Below, piece by piece: positions 23,912 through 35,440 of a DNA stretch of 64,000 bases. The DNA is from Coniella vitis. Its lineage: Eukaryota > Ascomycota > Sordariomycetes > Diaporthales > Schizoparmaceae. Both the position numbers and the translations under genes were made by a program. The DNA is taken from contig WUJK01000005.1 in NCBI GenBank assembly GCA_011317545.1, positions 2,666,001-2,730,000 on the forward strand, written 5' to 3'. Below the pieces are notes generated by a model. The model was not told the origin of the DNA. It ran no database searches and was given only the letters and a program-made list of their open reading frames with translations. The stretch's first letter is position 1, and the number at the start of each line of letters is the position of its first letter.

Positions 23912-26369
23912 GCGAGCCAAATGCAAAATCAAAACAACCAAAAAGTCGACAGGTCACCTACAAGACGCAGCATTGTCTTTCCTTCTCATTACAAAACATT
24001 CGAAATCATTCTTCCTTTTGCACCTTAACAATGAGGTGTTGGTGCGTCACAAGGCACAAGGTCGTGAAAACGTGGCACAATCGAAGCACGCTTACGGAGT
24101 ACGACTTTGGGACTGGTGGATACTTTTCCTGTCTTTTTCTTCTTTTCTCTTTCTGCCTTTTTTCTTTTTCCTACGATGGAGTTTTGCGTCTGACTGGGGA
24201 ACCAAAGGTTACAGCATGGCGAATAGGGATGACTACCGCACAAGGGACTTCACAAAAAGGGGGGATCAAAGGACTACACAAAAGCGTTTCTTCTATTGTA
24301 CATTGCTACCATGTTGCTTTTTGTCTGTTTTACTTCCTTTTTTCCAATCATTCAATTCAAAATATTTCGCCCGTTTTCTCTTTTCATAAAGAAGAGGTGG
24401 TTGTGGACTATGGCGTCAGACGTGCGTGGATGATTACGCTGGTTGGAGTTAAGGGATTGGCCAGGCTTATGATGGCGACACCTTTTCTTGTGATTTTTGT
24501 CTTTGAAATGCCTTGGTTGTTTCAAAAGCAACAGTGCAAGTGAGCATTCTACTACACGGCAGAGGCCAAGTCTCCTTGCTCGGCTAGAGAGTATATGGAC
24601 TACGTAGACCACACAAAAGAAGCACTAGAAGCCATTACAAACCTTCTAGAACATACACTTCGCCCCCCTCGTTCTTCATCATTTCTGTGGAGACTACTTA
24701 AGATGAGCTGGTTTCCAAACCGAAGTCACAGACATCTGCGGACGTGCGCTGGCGCCGAAGGTCGTGGCCCGTCCTCTTTCCTGAGTGCTCAATGTTCTCT
24801 ACCCATGTCTGTCGCTCCTGGTTGTCGAGTGCAATGCGTTCTAATCAAGCCCTGAAATCTCCTAGGTTGCCTTGGAAGGAGGCCTCGCTAATCATGGCCT
24901 TGTTATACCAAGCAAAGAAACATGGCTTGAGATGGGTAACAGAGGATTAAGGAGACAGACATGTACCACACAATAATACCCGCATTATGATAAAGGATCA
25001 CGGAGTTGCCGCTGGACGCTCGGCAAACGGGATGGCGTATCCGTCATGACCTGTCAGTGAGGGCTCAGTAGGTCGCTTGACTGAGCAACCGTCAGTAGGG
25101 TTCCCATGTTCATACATCCATTTGCTATTAGTCACTCCTTGCGACCGTACCGGGTCCTAGATCAACAGGTGACTCTAGTGTCTCGCCAGTCACCAGAGTC
25201 GCCGGTGGTTGTGAGGAAGTGCATGGATTATATCGTCGATGAAGTGTTCAGGTAGGGATGAATCGAGAACATTATGCGGGGGACCTGTGACTTTGAGACT
25301 GGAGTCCCCTTCTTCCAGGATAGTCCGGAAAGCTAGATACACATGCCAATAGCAGGAGATATGGTTTATTCTATCTGGGCCTGACACGTGCGCCCATCAC
25401 TCAACGAGACCAATCAATAGTATTGTTATCCCAGAACGTTTATTGATGACTTGGTTTGCGGCAGTTTGCTTTTAGGTACCGACAGGAGATCGATCAGAAC
25501 ACTAGTATGGGAAGACGATGAGCCCGCCAAATGTGGAGCGCAAAAAGGAAAAGACTTCAGTTCTGGTTGGTCTAGTAAGCTTTCCCCTTTTACGTTCGTC
25601 TTTTACTCCTTCAAGTTTCAAACCCGGCTCTCGGATTAGCTGGCAGCTTAGGAAATCAGTCATGAACCCCGGCCACTTCCCATGATGCATTCAGAGAATA
25701 GGTCAAGTGCGAACAGGATGGTTTGACTCGCGAGAAATTCCAAGAGTGAATAGTGTATGTTGAAGTAAATGCAACAACCTCTTCCTGCTGAATACATAAC
25801 AAGGTTTTGGCAGAGGTACATAGATGCACATGGACTTGGCCATTCATAGCTGGTCAGTCGGCCGGTCAGTGGTCGCTAGCGGGCCGAAGCGCCGGGAAGA
25901 ATAGTGCTAGCAGCACTTGAGCCCGACTGGGCCAACCCAGTAAAGCCAGGTTCCTACCTGGCCAATTTACGCGTTAGGTCGCGTCGGGGAAGCGACCGTT
26001 TGCATTCAACGCGCTGCAACGCGCCTGGGGAGACCGGTTGACCGAGGGCCCACTTGCCGCGAGCACTGTGGTCAAAGTTCCGATAGCAGCAGAACAGGAA
26101 AGCTAAACTCTGCAACAGCGGTTTCCACTTTCCCAATAACAATCCTCAGGAACGTCGGATCATTTGATACGAGCGTGCCTTCCTCTGCACTCCAACTCTC
26201 GCAACACACGGGTATTTTTGAAGTTGCCAATTCACCTGTAACAAGGTGTTCTTTCTCCGGGTCTGGGATCGCGCCTATCACGGTTTTCGACAGCATACTT
26301 TTCTGTCCAATCCCGCTGTACATCCATCTGCATCGGCAGGTGCGATTAGGAGTGCAACGACCTTTTGAT
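23912..26369. other. Intergenic, small gene 3' side to cdt1 promoter
   Basis: Bases 23960-24400 are T-rich and may be the 3' UTR of the small upstream gene. No protein-coding region supported from 24400 to 26369. The last 400 bases contain an ACGCG-motif cluster (25969-26024) next to cdt1. Confidence 0.5.
25969..26024. promoter_or_regulatory. Cluster of MluI cell-cycle box-like sites upstream of cdt1
   Basis: ACGCGT at 25969-25974, ACGCGC at 26009-26014 and ACGCGC at 26019-26024 lie 346-401 bases upstream of the cdt1 ATG. MBF (Mbp1/Swi6 in budding yeast, Cdc10 complex in fission yeast) binds ACGCGT-type sites to drive G1/S genes, and fission yeast cdt1 is such a target. That the sites act here is inferred. 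Confidence 0.45.
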
Positions 26370-27983
26370 ATGGCAGGAGTCACCGCCCGTCTTCGCGGCC
26401 GTCCGCGTAAGAGCCAGGTAGTTGTGCATGCTGCAACTGCCCCAATCAACAGTTTCGCCCGCGTGTCGAAGCAAGCAATTGCAATCGCGACTTTCGAGAA
26501 GGACGCTCCTTCTTCCTCCTCTCCCCGTTTCAAGAGAAAGGCAGCCCCATCGCCCGAGCCAGAGGAAATGAGTAGCATCACCACCGCAACTACAACTACC
26601 GCCGTGATTACCTCATCTTTCAACCAGTCCAAAAATAAGAAGGCGCGACTGCAAGCCCCCGAGTCTGCCCCGACCACCACTCTTTCCGTCTTCGAGGAAG
26701 TGCCTGCCACACCTCGCTCCAAACGCACCCAGAAACGAGCTATCTCGCCTTCTGTCGAGGATTCCCCACGCACAAGAGAAGCGGGCAATCTCTTTAAGCG
26801 CTTGCGCATCGACCACTCGCCTGTGCGCAGAGCTTCGCCGCTCGTTGCTGCTTCGGCTGCGACAAGCAGCACGCGCACAAGTACACCCTCATCTAGGTCG
26901 CTCTCGCCCGAGCATGACACTGCATCGAATCAATGCGCCGAATCGTCCAATGCCACCACCCCCGAGCCGGCAGAAGAAGAAGAAAAAGTAGAGACTACTG
27001 CCCTCCCTCAAGAACTGCTCCACGTTATCACGCTGTACGCATCTCTACTCAAGACACTCACTCTACACTACGCACACAATGGCACCAACGCGCCCGTCGA
27101 CCTGCGCCAGATTTCCCAGGCCGTTAGCATCGCCTGGGGTAAGCGACGCATCTCGCTAGCTGATGTACGACGCTGCGTCGGCATCATGGAGACATCTGCC
27201 TCCGCCAGCCCATTCTACCTGGCCGACTACGGCAACAAGAAGGTCTGCATCGAGCTTCGAGAGGATTTCCAGGGGAGACCTTTGGATGAGGACCGCCTGT
27301 TGGGTGTTTTTGAATGCAATCTACGCAAGATCTGGAAAGGCATCTCTGGGAATACTACCGAGCAAGATCTCAGCGCGCTCATACTCAGTCTGCCCAAGGC
27401 AACGGTGCAAAGCTGTGACAGCGCTAGCAAGGCTTCGCCGCTTCTGTCTCGCGGTCAGAGGGCCATGGCAGAGCTCAAGCAAGGCATTGCAGCGAAAAAG
27501 GAGGAAAGAGAGGCTACAAAGTCTGCGACGGTCAGTCGTCCCATGTCGTCCAATAGCAACGGTACAACACCGTCAGGCTTGAAACCATCCCTTTTGGAGC
27601 GCCTCCGGCTCAAGGAAGCGCAACTCGCGCAGTTGGCAGCTACCGGACCGACACCGGCGGAACTGGAACGCAAAGCTGCCTTACAGCGTGCTGACGACGT
27701 CGCTGCTGTGATTGCCATGCTTGCCAAGTCAGTGCCTGCAGCGGGCATGGGTGGCAGAGTCTCTTTTACGATGATCATGCTGCTGCAGAAGCTCAAGGAT
27801 TCGCTCCGCCTGCCCATATCGCAGGAGGAGGGTGCTGCTTGTGTGCGTCTGCTGGCTGCCGAGGTTGCGCCAGAGTGGTTGAAGATTGTCAAGATTGGTG
27901 GCAAAGAGAATGTTGTCGTAACGACTGGACGAGCACTGAGCTCGAATGCTGTCACTGAGAGAGTTCGGATGCTATGCGTTTGA
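26370..27983 (+). CDS. cdt1: DNA replication licensing factor Cdt1
   Basis: An apparently intronless gene of 537 residues. Cdt1 loads the MCM2-7 helicase onto origins with ORC and Cdc6. The N-terminal 200 residues are Ser/Thr/Pro-rich and basic, with an AT-hook core RGRPRK at residues 9-14 and several SP/TP sites suited to CDK phosphorylation (TPRSKR, SPSVEDSPR, SPVRR). Residues about 212-330 (ELLHVITLYASLLKTLTLHY onward) resemble the middle winged-helix domain. Residues about 405-537 match the Cdt1 C-terminal MCM-binding winged helix (LLERLRLKEAQL, ADDVAAVIAMLAKS, SFTMIMLLQKLKDSLRLPIS, EEGAACVRLLAAEVAPEWL). The ATG at 26370 precedes the AT-hook; an open frame extends upstream without ATG until 26175. 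Upstream ACGCG sites suggest G1/S expression. Confidence 0.87.
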   Translation: MAGVTARLRGRPRKSQVVVHAATAPINSFARVSKQAIAIATFEKDAPSSSSPRFKRKAAPSPEPEEMSSITTATTTTAVITSSFNQSKNKKARLQAPESAPTTTLSVFEEVPATPRSKRTQKRAISPSVEDSPRTREAGNLFKRLRIDHSPVRRASPLVAASAATSSTRTSTPSSRSLSPEHDTASNQCAESSNATTPEPAEEEEKVETTALPQELLHVITLYASLLKTLTLHYAHNGTNAPVDLRQISQAVSIAWGKRRISLADVRRCVGIMETSASASPFYLADYGNKKVCIELREDFQGRPLDEDRLLGVFECNLRKIWKGISGNTTEQDLSALILSLPKATVQSCDSASKASPLLSRGQRAMAELKQGIAAKKEEREATKSATVSRPMSSNSNGTTPSGLKPSLLERLRLKEAQLAQLAATGPTPAELERKAALQRADDVAAVIAMLAKSVPAAGMGGRVSFTMIMLLQKLKDSLRLPISQEEGAACVRLLAAEVAPEWLKIVKIGGKENVVVTTGRALSSNAVTERVRMLCV

Positions 27984-29135
27984 ACATGATCTTGACAATG
28001 AGGAGATGGGAACGAATAAATTGAAAGGCGAAGATCGTCATGGTTTACGAAGCAGCATTGCACAATTTTGGAGTTTGGTACCGGCTGGTTTTCTGGAGTC
28101 TGTCGTTGAAACATGAACTAGCATTGCGAGCATTGGGGCGTGATGCTATATATGGTAAACGCTGATTGGAAATTTGCTTATTTGCGAATGGGTGGCTTTT
28201 TGTGCAGGTTATATTATGTCGCTCGTTGAATCACTGGTGTTTGAGCAAAGGTAGTGAGTGGCATATACTCAAAAGGAGGTTTATACAGTGATGCCTTGTG
28301 AATAAAATTGCTGTACATTCGTCCAATCATCCCTGCTTATATGTGCAATCAACTTTATGGCCAGTCATTCTACCATGTGTCGATCTAGCCAGGCTTAAAA
28401 TAATGTTTGCAGAGATATGCTACGAGGACGAGGTCTATATTGCATGCTGCAGAAGCAATGTCACGGTCCTTGGTAGGACTTCGAAGTAAGAAAGAAGGCT
28501 TATGTAGTTCTATCTCATCATAATGAGGCTTTACTTTGATACTGCTAGGTACAATTAACTGTTGGCAGGTCGCCCGACATCGGAGGTGGTCCTGAGTGTC
28601 AATGAATACATATGCTTTCCACTAATAGATGAACATGGTGTCACTTTTTCGGGCAAGAGGCTTGGCGGGATTCTCTCTACCAGGCATTGAAACAAGGACA
28701 AATGGTGATCGATCGACACTCTATTCCCACCAGACTCTATGGACCAATCTAAGTCACGGTACTCCATGGAAAAAGAATATGAAACGAGGGCTCCGTCTCT
28801 CTCGTTGTTCTCGACCAAAGGTCAATGAGCAGATAGACAAGTGTCAAATCCTTTTGACCAATTCAACCCTCCCAATCCTCTGCTGCTTCCGATTCTTCCA
28901 GCTAATGCTGTAGTAATGTTTCCAATATACGGGAGGCATAAATAGACAAGGCGTTTATGCAGGTATGTTTCGGCTTGCCATCACGACAACCAACTCCTCA
29001 TCGCCAGATCCAAGCGATCCCATCAAATAAGCCTCCCCACAATGAGCTCATCCACCCACTGACTCTATCCCTTGGCTCTGCTCATGGCAGACGATGAGGA
29101 AGCTTGGCTTGCAGGTAGAATGAAAGATGAAGTGC
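27984..29135. other. Convergent intergenic region, cdt1 to mbf1
   Basis: Contains the 3' ends of cdt1 (+) and mbf1 (-). A polyadenylation-like AATAAA lies at 28015-28020, 32 bases past the cdt1 stop. Otherwise AT-rich with no credible gene. Confidence 0.55.
28015..28020 (+). terminator. Polyadenylation signal-like AATAAA for cdt1
   Basis: Canonical AATAAA 32 bases downstream of the cdt1 stop codon; fungal signals are loose, so this is a plausible element only. Confidence 0.35.
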
Positions 29136-29687
29136 TTATTTCTTGTCACCCTTTGGCTTGAACTTGGGCTCACCGATGGCAGCACCTCGCAGCTTGACGT
29201 TCAGGGCCCGCTCGAGTGCGTCCAGAATCTTCTGGTCAGGCTGGGCTGTGCCAGCCTCGTACTGGCCGAGAATGTTGGATGTTGTGTTACACTTCTTGGC
29301 CAGTTGGTCGCGGGTCATCTTGGGCTCCAGCTCGTTGCGCTTCTCCTGGATCAGCTTGCCGACCTTGATGCCGACAGTCTTGGGCTTGATGATATCTGGG
29401 TTGTCGTCGAGCTTCTTTTGACGCTGACCCTCTGTGTTACCCTTGGCCTATGATCCAGTGAAGATATCACGTTAGTAAACTGACTGGATGGTTGATTGAG
29501 TGACAATTCCACCGGAGCACAGGACACCTACGGCATTGCCAACAGCAAACTTCTTCTCCTGGCCGATGATGGCACCGCTGCGCTGAGCAGCGTTGAGGGC
29601 ACCCTTTCCGCGCACGACAGTCTCCTTTTGAGTCGCGCCACCGCGGACCTTGCTTCCAATCTTGACGGCAGGCTCCCAGTCAGACAT
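29136..29687 (-). CDS. mbf1: Multiprotein bridging factor 1 (transcriptional coactivator)
   Basis: Two exons, 29687-29532 and 29447-29136, give 155 residues, the normal size for fungal Mbf1. It bridges TBP and bZIP activators and also limits ribosomal frameshifting in yeast. The N terminus MSDWEPAVKIGSKVRGG and the segment GALNAAQRSGAIIGQEKKFA are the MBF1 domain. The second exon holds the helix-turn-helix (MTRDQLAKKCNTTSNILGQY, then EAGTAQPDQKILDALERAL) and the basic tail GEPKFKPKGDKK. The intron (29448-29531, GTAGGT...TAG) joins VGNA to AKGNTEGQRQKK in frame. Recognition is unambiguous. Confidence 0.96.
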
Positions 29688-30625
29688 TTTGGAGTGATGC
29701 TAATCGGTATTGATGATTTGGTGACGAAGAGGTTATTGTGGAACCTGGAGGGGTCAAATGACGTTCGGAATTGCTGACGTAGGCGTTAGGAAAAAGAAAG
29801 CACCCGATTGCTTGCGAGAGTCGGGGGTGTTGAGAGTTTGCGTGGCTGTTTGGCGAGGATCCGAAAATCGTGGATGAGTGCGTCGGGGTCGAGAGGTTGT
29901 TATTGTTTTTGTTGTGGTAGTCGTGGTGGTATTGGCAGTAGAGTAAGCCGGTGTGGCAATGGCAAAGCCTTTCGGAAGACTCGATGCTGGGGGTCAGGTT
30001 AAAATATGCCAGATGGAAGTCAATCGACGGCGGTAGAGGCGCAAGGGCGGGCTGCCATCGCTGCTTACTATGGAGGTACAGTGCATTGCGCCCCCTTGTG
30101 CCGTGGCCCAGCACTGGGCCTAGCTAGCCCTACATCATCACTGCACTGTAGGCGGCCTGAGTCAACCGGGCAGATACGGCGCAAGACCCTGAAGTCGAGG
30201 CGCTAACAGATTTTGCGTGACTGCTACGCCACCTGCTGTTAACGTCCCAGGGGTCTTGGGAATTGATAACTGCTGAAGACTGACCTGAGTGACTCGGGGA
30301 GACGAGTCACAGTCAGGGTGGCGGGGTTTTTGACTGCTTGGCTCCTTCCGGGCTAACCTGCTGCGGTAGTACGGTTTCGGGACACGCGCAGCAAGTCGCA
30401 GCCAGCGCCATACGGCGCCCATACCGCGATGGCGTTCGACTTCAATGATGCTCGTGCTCGTGCTGCAGCTTTTGCTCCAGTAGTATTCGTGTCCAGTTGC
30501 TTGGCTCACTTTCAGTTTGCAACCACCCTCGCCCGCCGCCCGCTTCCTACCATAGTAGCCTTGCAGCAAATCCAAGTTCATGCGTTGATTGTGTGTGTGT
30601 GTCTGCTTGTTGCTTCATCCCGGAC
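29688..30625. other. Divergent promoter region between mbf1 and the DUF1365 gene
   Basis: 938 bases between two divergent starts. No gene seen. It must hold both promoters; a T/G-rich stretch at 29890-29945 reads as A/C-rich leader on the mbf1 strand. Confidence 0.5.
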
Positions 30626-32592
30626 ATGAGTGGCGGGGTGCCCGGCTGGTTCTCGGCCGCGACGGCTGCGGGAGTGCTGCACATGCTCGGATTCGAGTCG
30701 CCCGTCTTGAAGCAATTCGTCTTTGGTGGCGTGCTGGCCGCCAGATTCCACCCCGAGCTTGTGCGAGCCTGGACCGTCAAATATGGCCTCCACATGTTGC
30801 ACTATGCAGCAGCTGCCTGTATACTTATTGTCTCGCTTCGAGCCATCCTGAGCGCTTCGAATGTTACGACATCCGCGTGGACAGGCAACACCAAAGTCCT
30901 GTTGCTCCCCTGCAAGACGACGCACGCCAGACTCTTTCCCAAGAAGCATTCCTTTGACTATTCCTACCTGGTTGTGGGAATCCCCGTGGGCTGGGAGGGA
31001 ATTGCAGGAGGACTGGTGTCTTCGTCATCCAAGAAACAGCCATGGTACTCGTGGTCCAGAAGAGGATGGTATCATGTCAACCCTGCAGATTATCTATACC
31101 GTGGTGACGGGCATTTGGGTTTGCGGGAGAAGTTGAACGCCTACTTGGTCTCTCAGGTGAGGAGCTTCTCCCAAAACAACAGTACGTTGACTCAGATAAG
31201 TCATTAACAAGATATATATACATATATATATAGGGCGCCGATCCTGCGAAGTATCCCCATGCGTACCTGGTTACTGCTGCTAGATTCCTGGGTTACCACT
31301 TCAATCCTGTGTCATTCTGGTATCTGTACTCGGAGGACATGTCGCTGGCCGCCATGATTCTCGAAGTCAACAACACCTTTGACGAACGCCGCATGTACTT
31401 TCTCACCCCTGGCAAATCCGATATCGATACGCTCAATGGGACGGAGGAGCCAGAATCCACGGCCAACGGAGAGGCCTTGAACAAGGCCTCGGTTTTCAAG
31501 CAGCAATGGCCCAAGGACTTCCATGTCTCGCCCTTCAATTCGAGAAAGGGCAGCTACAGTCTGCTGGCTTCCGACCCGTGGAATGCTTCGCCTGCAGGCC
31601 AAATCTTGATTGACGCTACAATCACTCTACGTTCCGGCAAAGGACATGGCAAGATTGTTGCGCGGCTCTTTTCGGACGGAGAGGCAGCGGATCCCGCAAC
31701 CATGGGAATCCTGCAGAAAATCACATTCTTGCTCTCCTGGTGGTGGGTGGGCTTCGTCACCTTTCCACGGATTGTTAAGGAGGCTGCGCGTCTCTGGTTC
31801 CAAAGAAAGCTCCACGTCTGGTACAGGCCGGAGCCTCTCAAGGAGAGCATTGGTCGCAATGCTGACGCTGCCGAGCGGAATCTTGAGATTGTGTTTCGTA
31901 GATACCTGCGGTATTTGACTGAGCAGTCACAAGCTGCAATCGCCGTCAAGTATATTCCCAGTGGGATACCCCATTCCGAAGCCGATCTCATGCTTTCGCC
32001 GTCAGCAAAGTCAGGAGCTCGAGGAACTCAAGAAATGGAGATCAAAATTCTGACACCGGCCTTCTACACCCGCTTCGTCTTTTACGCTCACGACCTCGAG
32101 GCTCTCTTTTCTGAGATGCAAGAGAGTTGTACGATCTGGGTCTCGCACCCGGACCTATTGCCCAAGCTTTTGTTCAAGAAGCCCACGCCAACGACCGAAT
32201 CGCAAGGTCCACTAGACTACATCTTTTTCGAAGCAATTCGCCGCCTACGACGAAGACCACAAGCAATCGTTCGACCTCTGACATCAAGCCATACCCCCAC
32301 ACCATCGTCGCCCGCCAAGACTACTTCTGTTGTTGACATCCGGGACTTTCGAATCTCCTCCATGGACGCCTTCATTCTCGCCGAAGCTGAAACCGAGCTG
32401 CGGCAGCAATATCGCAGTCTTGTCCTCCGCCTCTTCATCGCAGATCGGCTGACTTTTGGCAGCCTTTTGCTCGTGGATGCTGTGCTTGCCCTGTTCAAAA
32501 CTTGGCTTGCGTGGACTTTGGCTCTTGCATGGCGCGGCAAAGGGCAGATTTTCGGGGGACTTTTGGGCATGAGCGTTTTTGGAATACTTTGA
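30626..32592 (+). CDS. DUF1365 family membrane-associated protein
   Basis: Two exons, 30626-31156 and 31234-32592, give 629 residues. The conserved DUF1365 pattern spans the join: LLLPCKTTHARLFPKKHSFD, then WYHVNPADYLYRGDGHLGLR, then AYLVTAARFLGYHFNPVSFW, with later FNSRKGSYSLLASDP and ITFLLSWWWVGFVTFPRI. There is a hydrophobic segment at residues about 50-72 (HMLHYAAAACILIVSLRAIL), one near the WWWVGF region, and one near the C terminus (FGSLLLVDAVLALFKTWLAW), so it is likely membrane-bound. The biochemical role of this family is not established; bacterial members sit beside cyclopropane-fatty-acid synthase genes, hinting at lipid metabolism. The intron acceptor is embedded in a TA-repeat (31211-31233). 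Confidence 0.85.
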
Positions 32593-34416
32593 CTTGCATG
32601 GTGAATGAAGCGGGGTAGAGAGGTAATGTGGCTTGGTCGAAGCAGTAAGAATATCCATGTTGGATCATTGTAAAGATGGATTTGCAAGTGGCCAGCCCAT
32701 CTTGACCCGGGTTCAGCTTTTGTACCTGGCAACAAAGTCGGGTTGGATACAAAGAGGCGCACCTGAATTGCTCCTCGGACTATTCATCATTGCTCCTCGG
32801 ACTATTCATCATTGAAAGGCAATTCGGGGCCAGGCTTTTGAAGAGTACACAAGTCGCGCATATGTGTCCGGAGCGGGAGTTATTCTTTATCCCATTCAGT
32901 TGGGATGAACAAATCTCACCAAAGAATCCTAAAGAAGACCTGTAACGAGTGTCTTTATTCCAAATACTCTGCATCTGTACGTTTGCATACCTGTACATGA
33001 CCAGTGATCCTTCCAAGGCCCCGTATGATAATATCAATGCATACATCATGTTTAGAGCAAGTAATCAAGATCCGTCGAAACAAGACGATCTACTGAGTAC
33101 ATGGAGTACTATGCTGGCGGCATTTGGAATAAGTGTCTGTACATTTATGTTTACCGAAGTGGTGATTTGTTTGGCCGAATAACCCACTTCCTGCTGTACA
33201 TAATTTGGAATATATCATCGTCCGAAGAATCTGATAAATCCCCCATTCTTTCCCGCTGTCCTCAATTCGCCTATTGTACACACACGACAAGCGGCGTGTA
33301 AGCAAAAGCTTACCACTTACACAAACCTTTGGAACTTACACATGCTGTGCAAAATACTGTAAACGCAGACACCAGTCTCAGAGGTTGGAGGCTAAGCGGT
33401 CTGGCTAGCTGGCTGACTGGCTGCGTTGCTGGCGGTGATAGAAAGCACAGTAAGCAGCACGGCATGCGTGGTGTAAATGATTTGGAATTGTACTCTGGAA
33501 TTTGTGTTTCCTTGCCTGCAACCCCCCTTTGATCCAGAAATTGTCCCGCAAAGTCCAACCAATAGATTGACCATCCTTCTAGGGTGGAGGAATTGCTGCA
33601 AACTGGAGCAGGCTCGTTTTTTAAGGGAGGTGTACAAAACTCAAATCATCATTGCTAGGTTCCCGCTGTTCATTCGCGAGCCTTCGTGTACTAGCGTACT
33701 GTAACACACACCAGTAAGATGTATGCATCCCATCTGTTCATTGTGTCTGTATGATAGTATCATGACAAAACGCCCACCGGCCTGCCTCTGTGCTCTGCCA
33801 CTCTGTCCCTCTGCCAGCTTCCCATGGAAAGAAAAAAATGTGTCCCGTATCATCGGTCATGTCTGGAAAGAATTGGTGTCTCTCCGTTGTAGTGTGTACG
33901 GTACTGGGAAAACACCCATGTTCGGTTGGACCCCACGTCAATTAAGTCCCAAAAGCTGCTGGGGAGCCTTTATTCTTGGTGTGCATGCATGCTTGCTTGC
34001 TTGCTCGCTCGCTCGCTCTCACCCACTCCTAAAAGGACCCCGACCCAAGGTTTCAATTCCATCCCGCCTTTGGCGCCAATGCTCAGATGTTCCTTTCACC
34101 GTGATACATAGTTGTAGTATCAATCCCAGAAAATGGTCCTTCCCCCCACGCTGTCCGTCGATCGCTGACATCACAAAGGAATATAAAAAAGTCTAGAGCA
34201 GCTCACCCACCCCTCCTTGTGCTTTTGTTTTGTTCCCCAATCCGAGTCCTGGCAATTCAGCTCCACCGAGTCCTTATTTTTAAGATATACGAGAATATAC
34301 ATACTTATATATATACCTCTGAATCCCTCCCAATACTGAGCAACCGAGCTTGACAGCAACAACGGCCCCAAACCTCTTTTCAAAACTTTAACAACTACAA
34401 CAAAATCATCCCCAAA
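32593..34416. other. Intergenic region before the GFA gene
   Basis: No gene supported. Notable items: a 22-base tandem duplication at 32767-32814, a CTTG/CTCG repeat at 33988-34018, and AT-rich TATA-like sequence at 34301-34316 about 105 bases upstream of the next ATG. Confidence 0.5.
32767..32814. repeat. 22-base tandem duplication
   Basis: The unit ATTGCTCCTCGGACTATTCA plus TC occurs twice head to tail (32767-32788 and 32789-32810), followed by the first four bases of a third copy. The copies are identical, suggesting a recent event. Confidence 0.85.
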
Positions 34417-35158
34417 ATGGTTCTCAAGGGTCACTGCTTATGTGGAGCCGTCACCTACCTGGTTGACGTCGATGCCCCTCTGCTTACGGGCTACGACCAT
34501 TGCGACGATTGCCAGCGCCAATCTGGTTCGACTTATTGTGAGTGATAGTTTCCTCTTCCCTGTCTTTGATTCTTTTTTTCTCTTTTTTCCCCTTCCTTTT
34601 CCCCCCCTCCCTTTCTCTGTACGCTGCACTTATCCTTTTTCAGGCTACCCATTATAGCTACTTGATTGTGCCCGCTATCGTTACAGCTATAGCTATAGCT
34701 CTACCCCTCCCCCGCACTTCTTTTCATCCCAGCAATGGCGCAGGCTCCAATGTGGATCCCCTACAAGCCGCGGCCGCTACTCCTCCTTTCCACTTCCAAA
34801 CTTCCATTGTTTCGTTTCTAGGAGCCCCATCCACTAACATGCAACTCCTCTCCCCCCCCGAAACACAGCCCTCGTCGCCGTCGTTCCAAAGGACAAGCTC
34901 ACGATCAGCGGCGAGACCAAGTCCTGGGCCGGAAAGGGTTCCTCGGGAAAGGCTGTGCACCGCATCTTTTGCCCAACCTGCGGCTCTCCCATCGCCCACG
35001 ACCCGGATGCCGCCCCTGAGATCATCGCCATCAAGGCTGGCACACTCGACACGGTGATCAAGAAGACGCTCAAGCCTGACACGGAGATTTGGACGCAGTC
35101 CAAGCTTCCCTTCATGACCGAGACGCTGGCCAAGCCCTTCCATGGCATGCCCGAGTGA
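34417..35158 (+). CDS. GFA/CENP-V family zinc protein (glutathione-dependent formaldehyde-activating enzyme-like)
   Basis: Two exons, 34417-34537 and 34869-35158, give 136 residues, typical for the family. The zinc-binding pattern is complete: C7-L-C9 (GHCLCGAVTY), C29-D-D-C32 (HCDDCQRQSGS) and C75-P-T-C78 (FCPTCGSPI). Other family marks are WAGKGSSGKAVHR and IKAGTLD. Members bind glutathione or related thiols, but most fungal homologs have no tested activity, so formaldehyde detoxification should not be assumed. The join gives STY-SLVAVV with GTGAGT and ACAG ends. The intron is long for this genome (331 bases), with pyrimidine-rich tracts and two TAGCTATAGCT repeats, but no extra exon is needed. 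Confidence 0.88.
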
Positions 35159-35440
35159 AATATTCCCGACTGATTTGTGGGTGTTGAGTGTTTGAAAGCA
35201 GAGGGTGGAGCGCGGAGTTGGGAGTGGTTAACTGGATGTCTGGTGTTCCGGCTTGAGGAAAATGCACAATGCGCAGAAGTGCACAAGAATTAAAGTAAAC
35301 AGTATGTGCTGCGAATATTATCATTACTACTACCTCTTTCTATAACTAGTCTTGCCAGTGTCCACACACTCTTCGTCTGTGCCAATGATCTCAGTCGGCG
35401 CAATACCTCACGTCAAAAATGTTTAATACCCAAATTAGGA

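Noticed and set aside
26072..26920. A 282-codon minus-strand frame over the start of cdt1
   Set aside because: Antisense shadow of the low-complexity Cdt1 N terminus; no domain.
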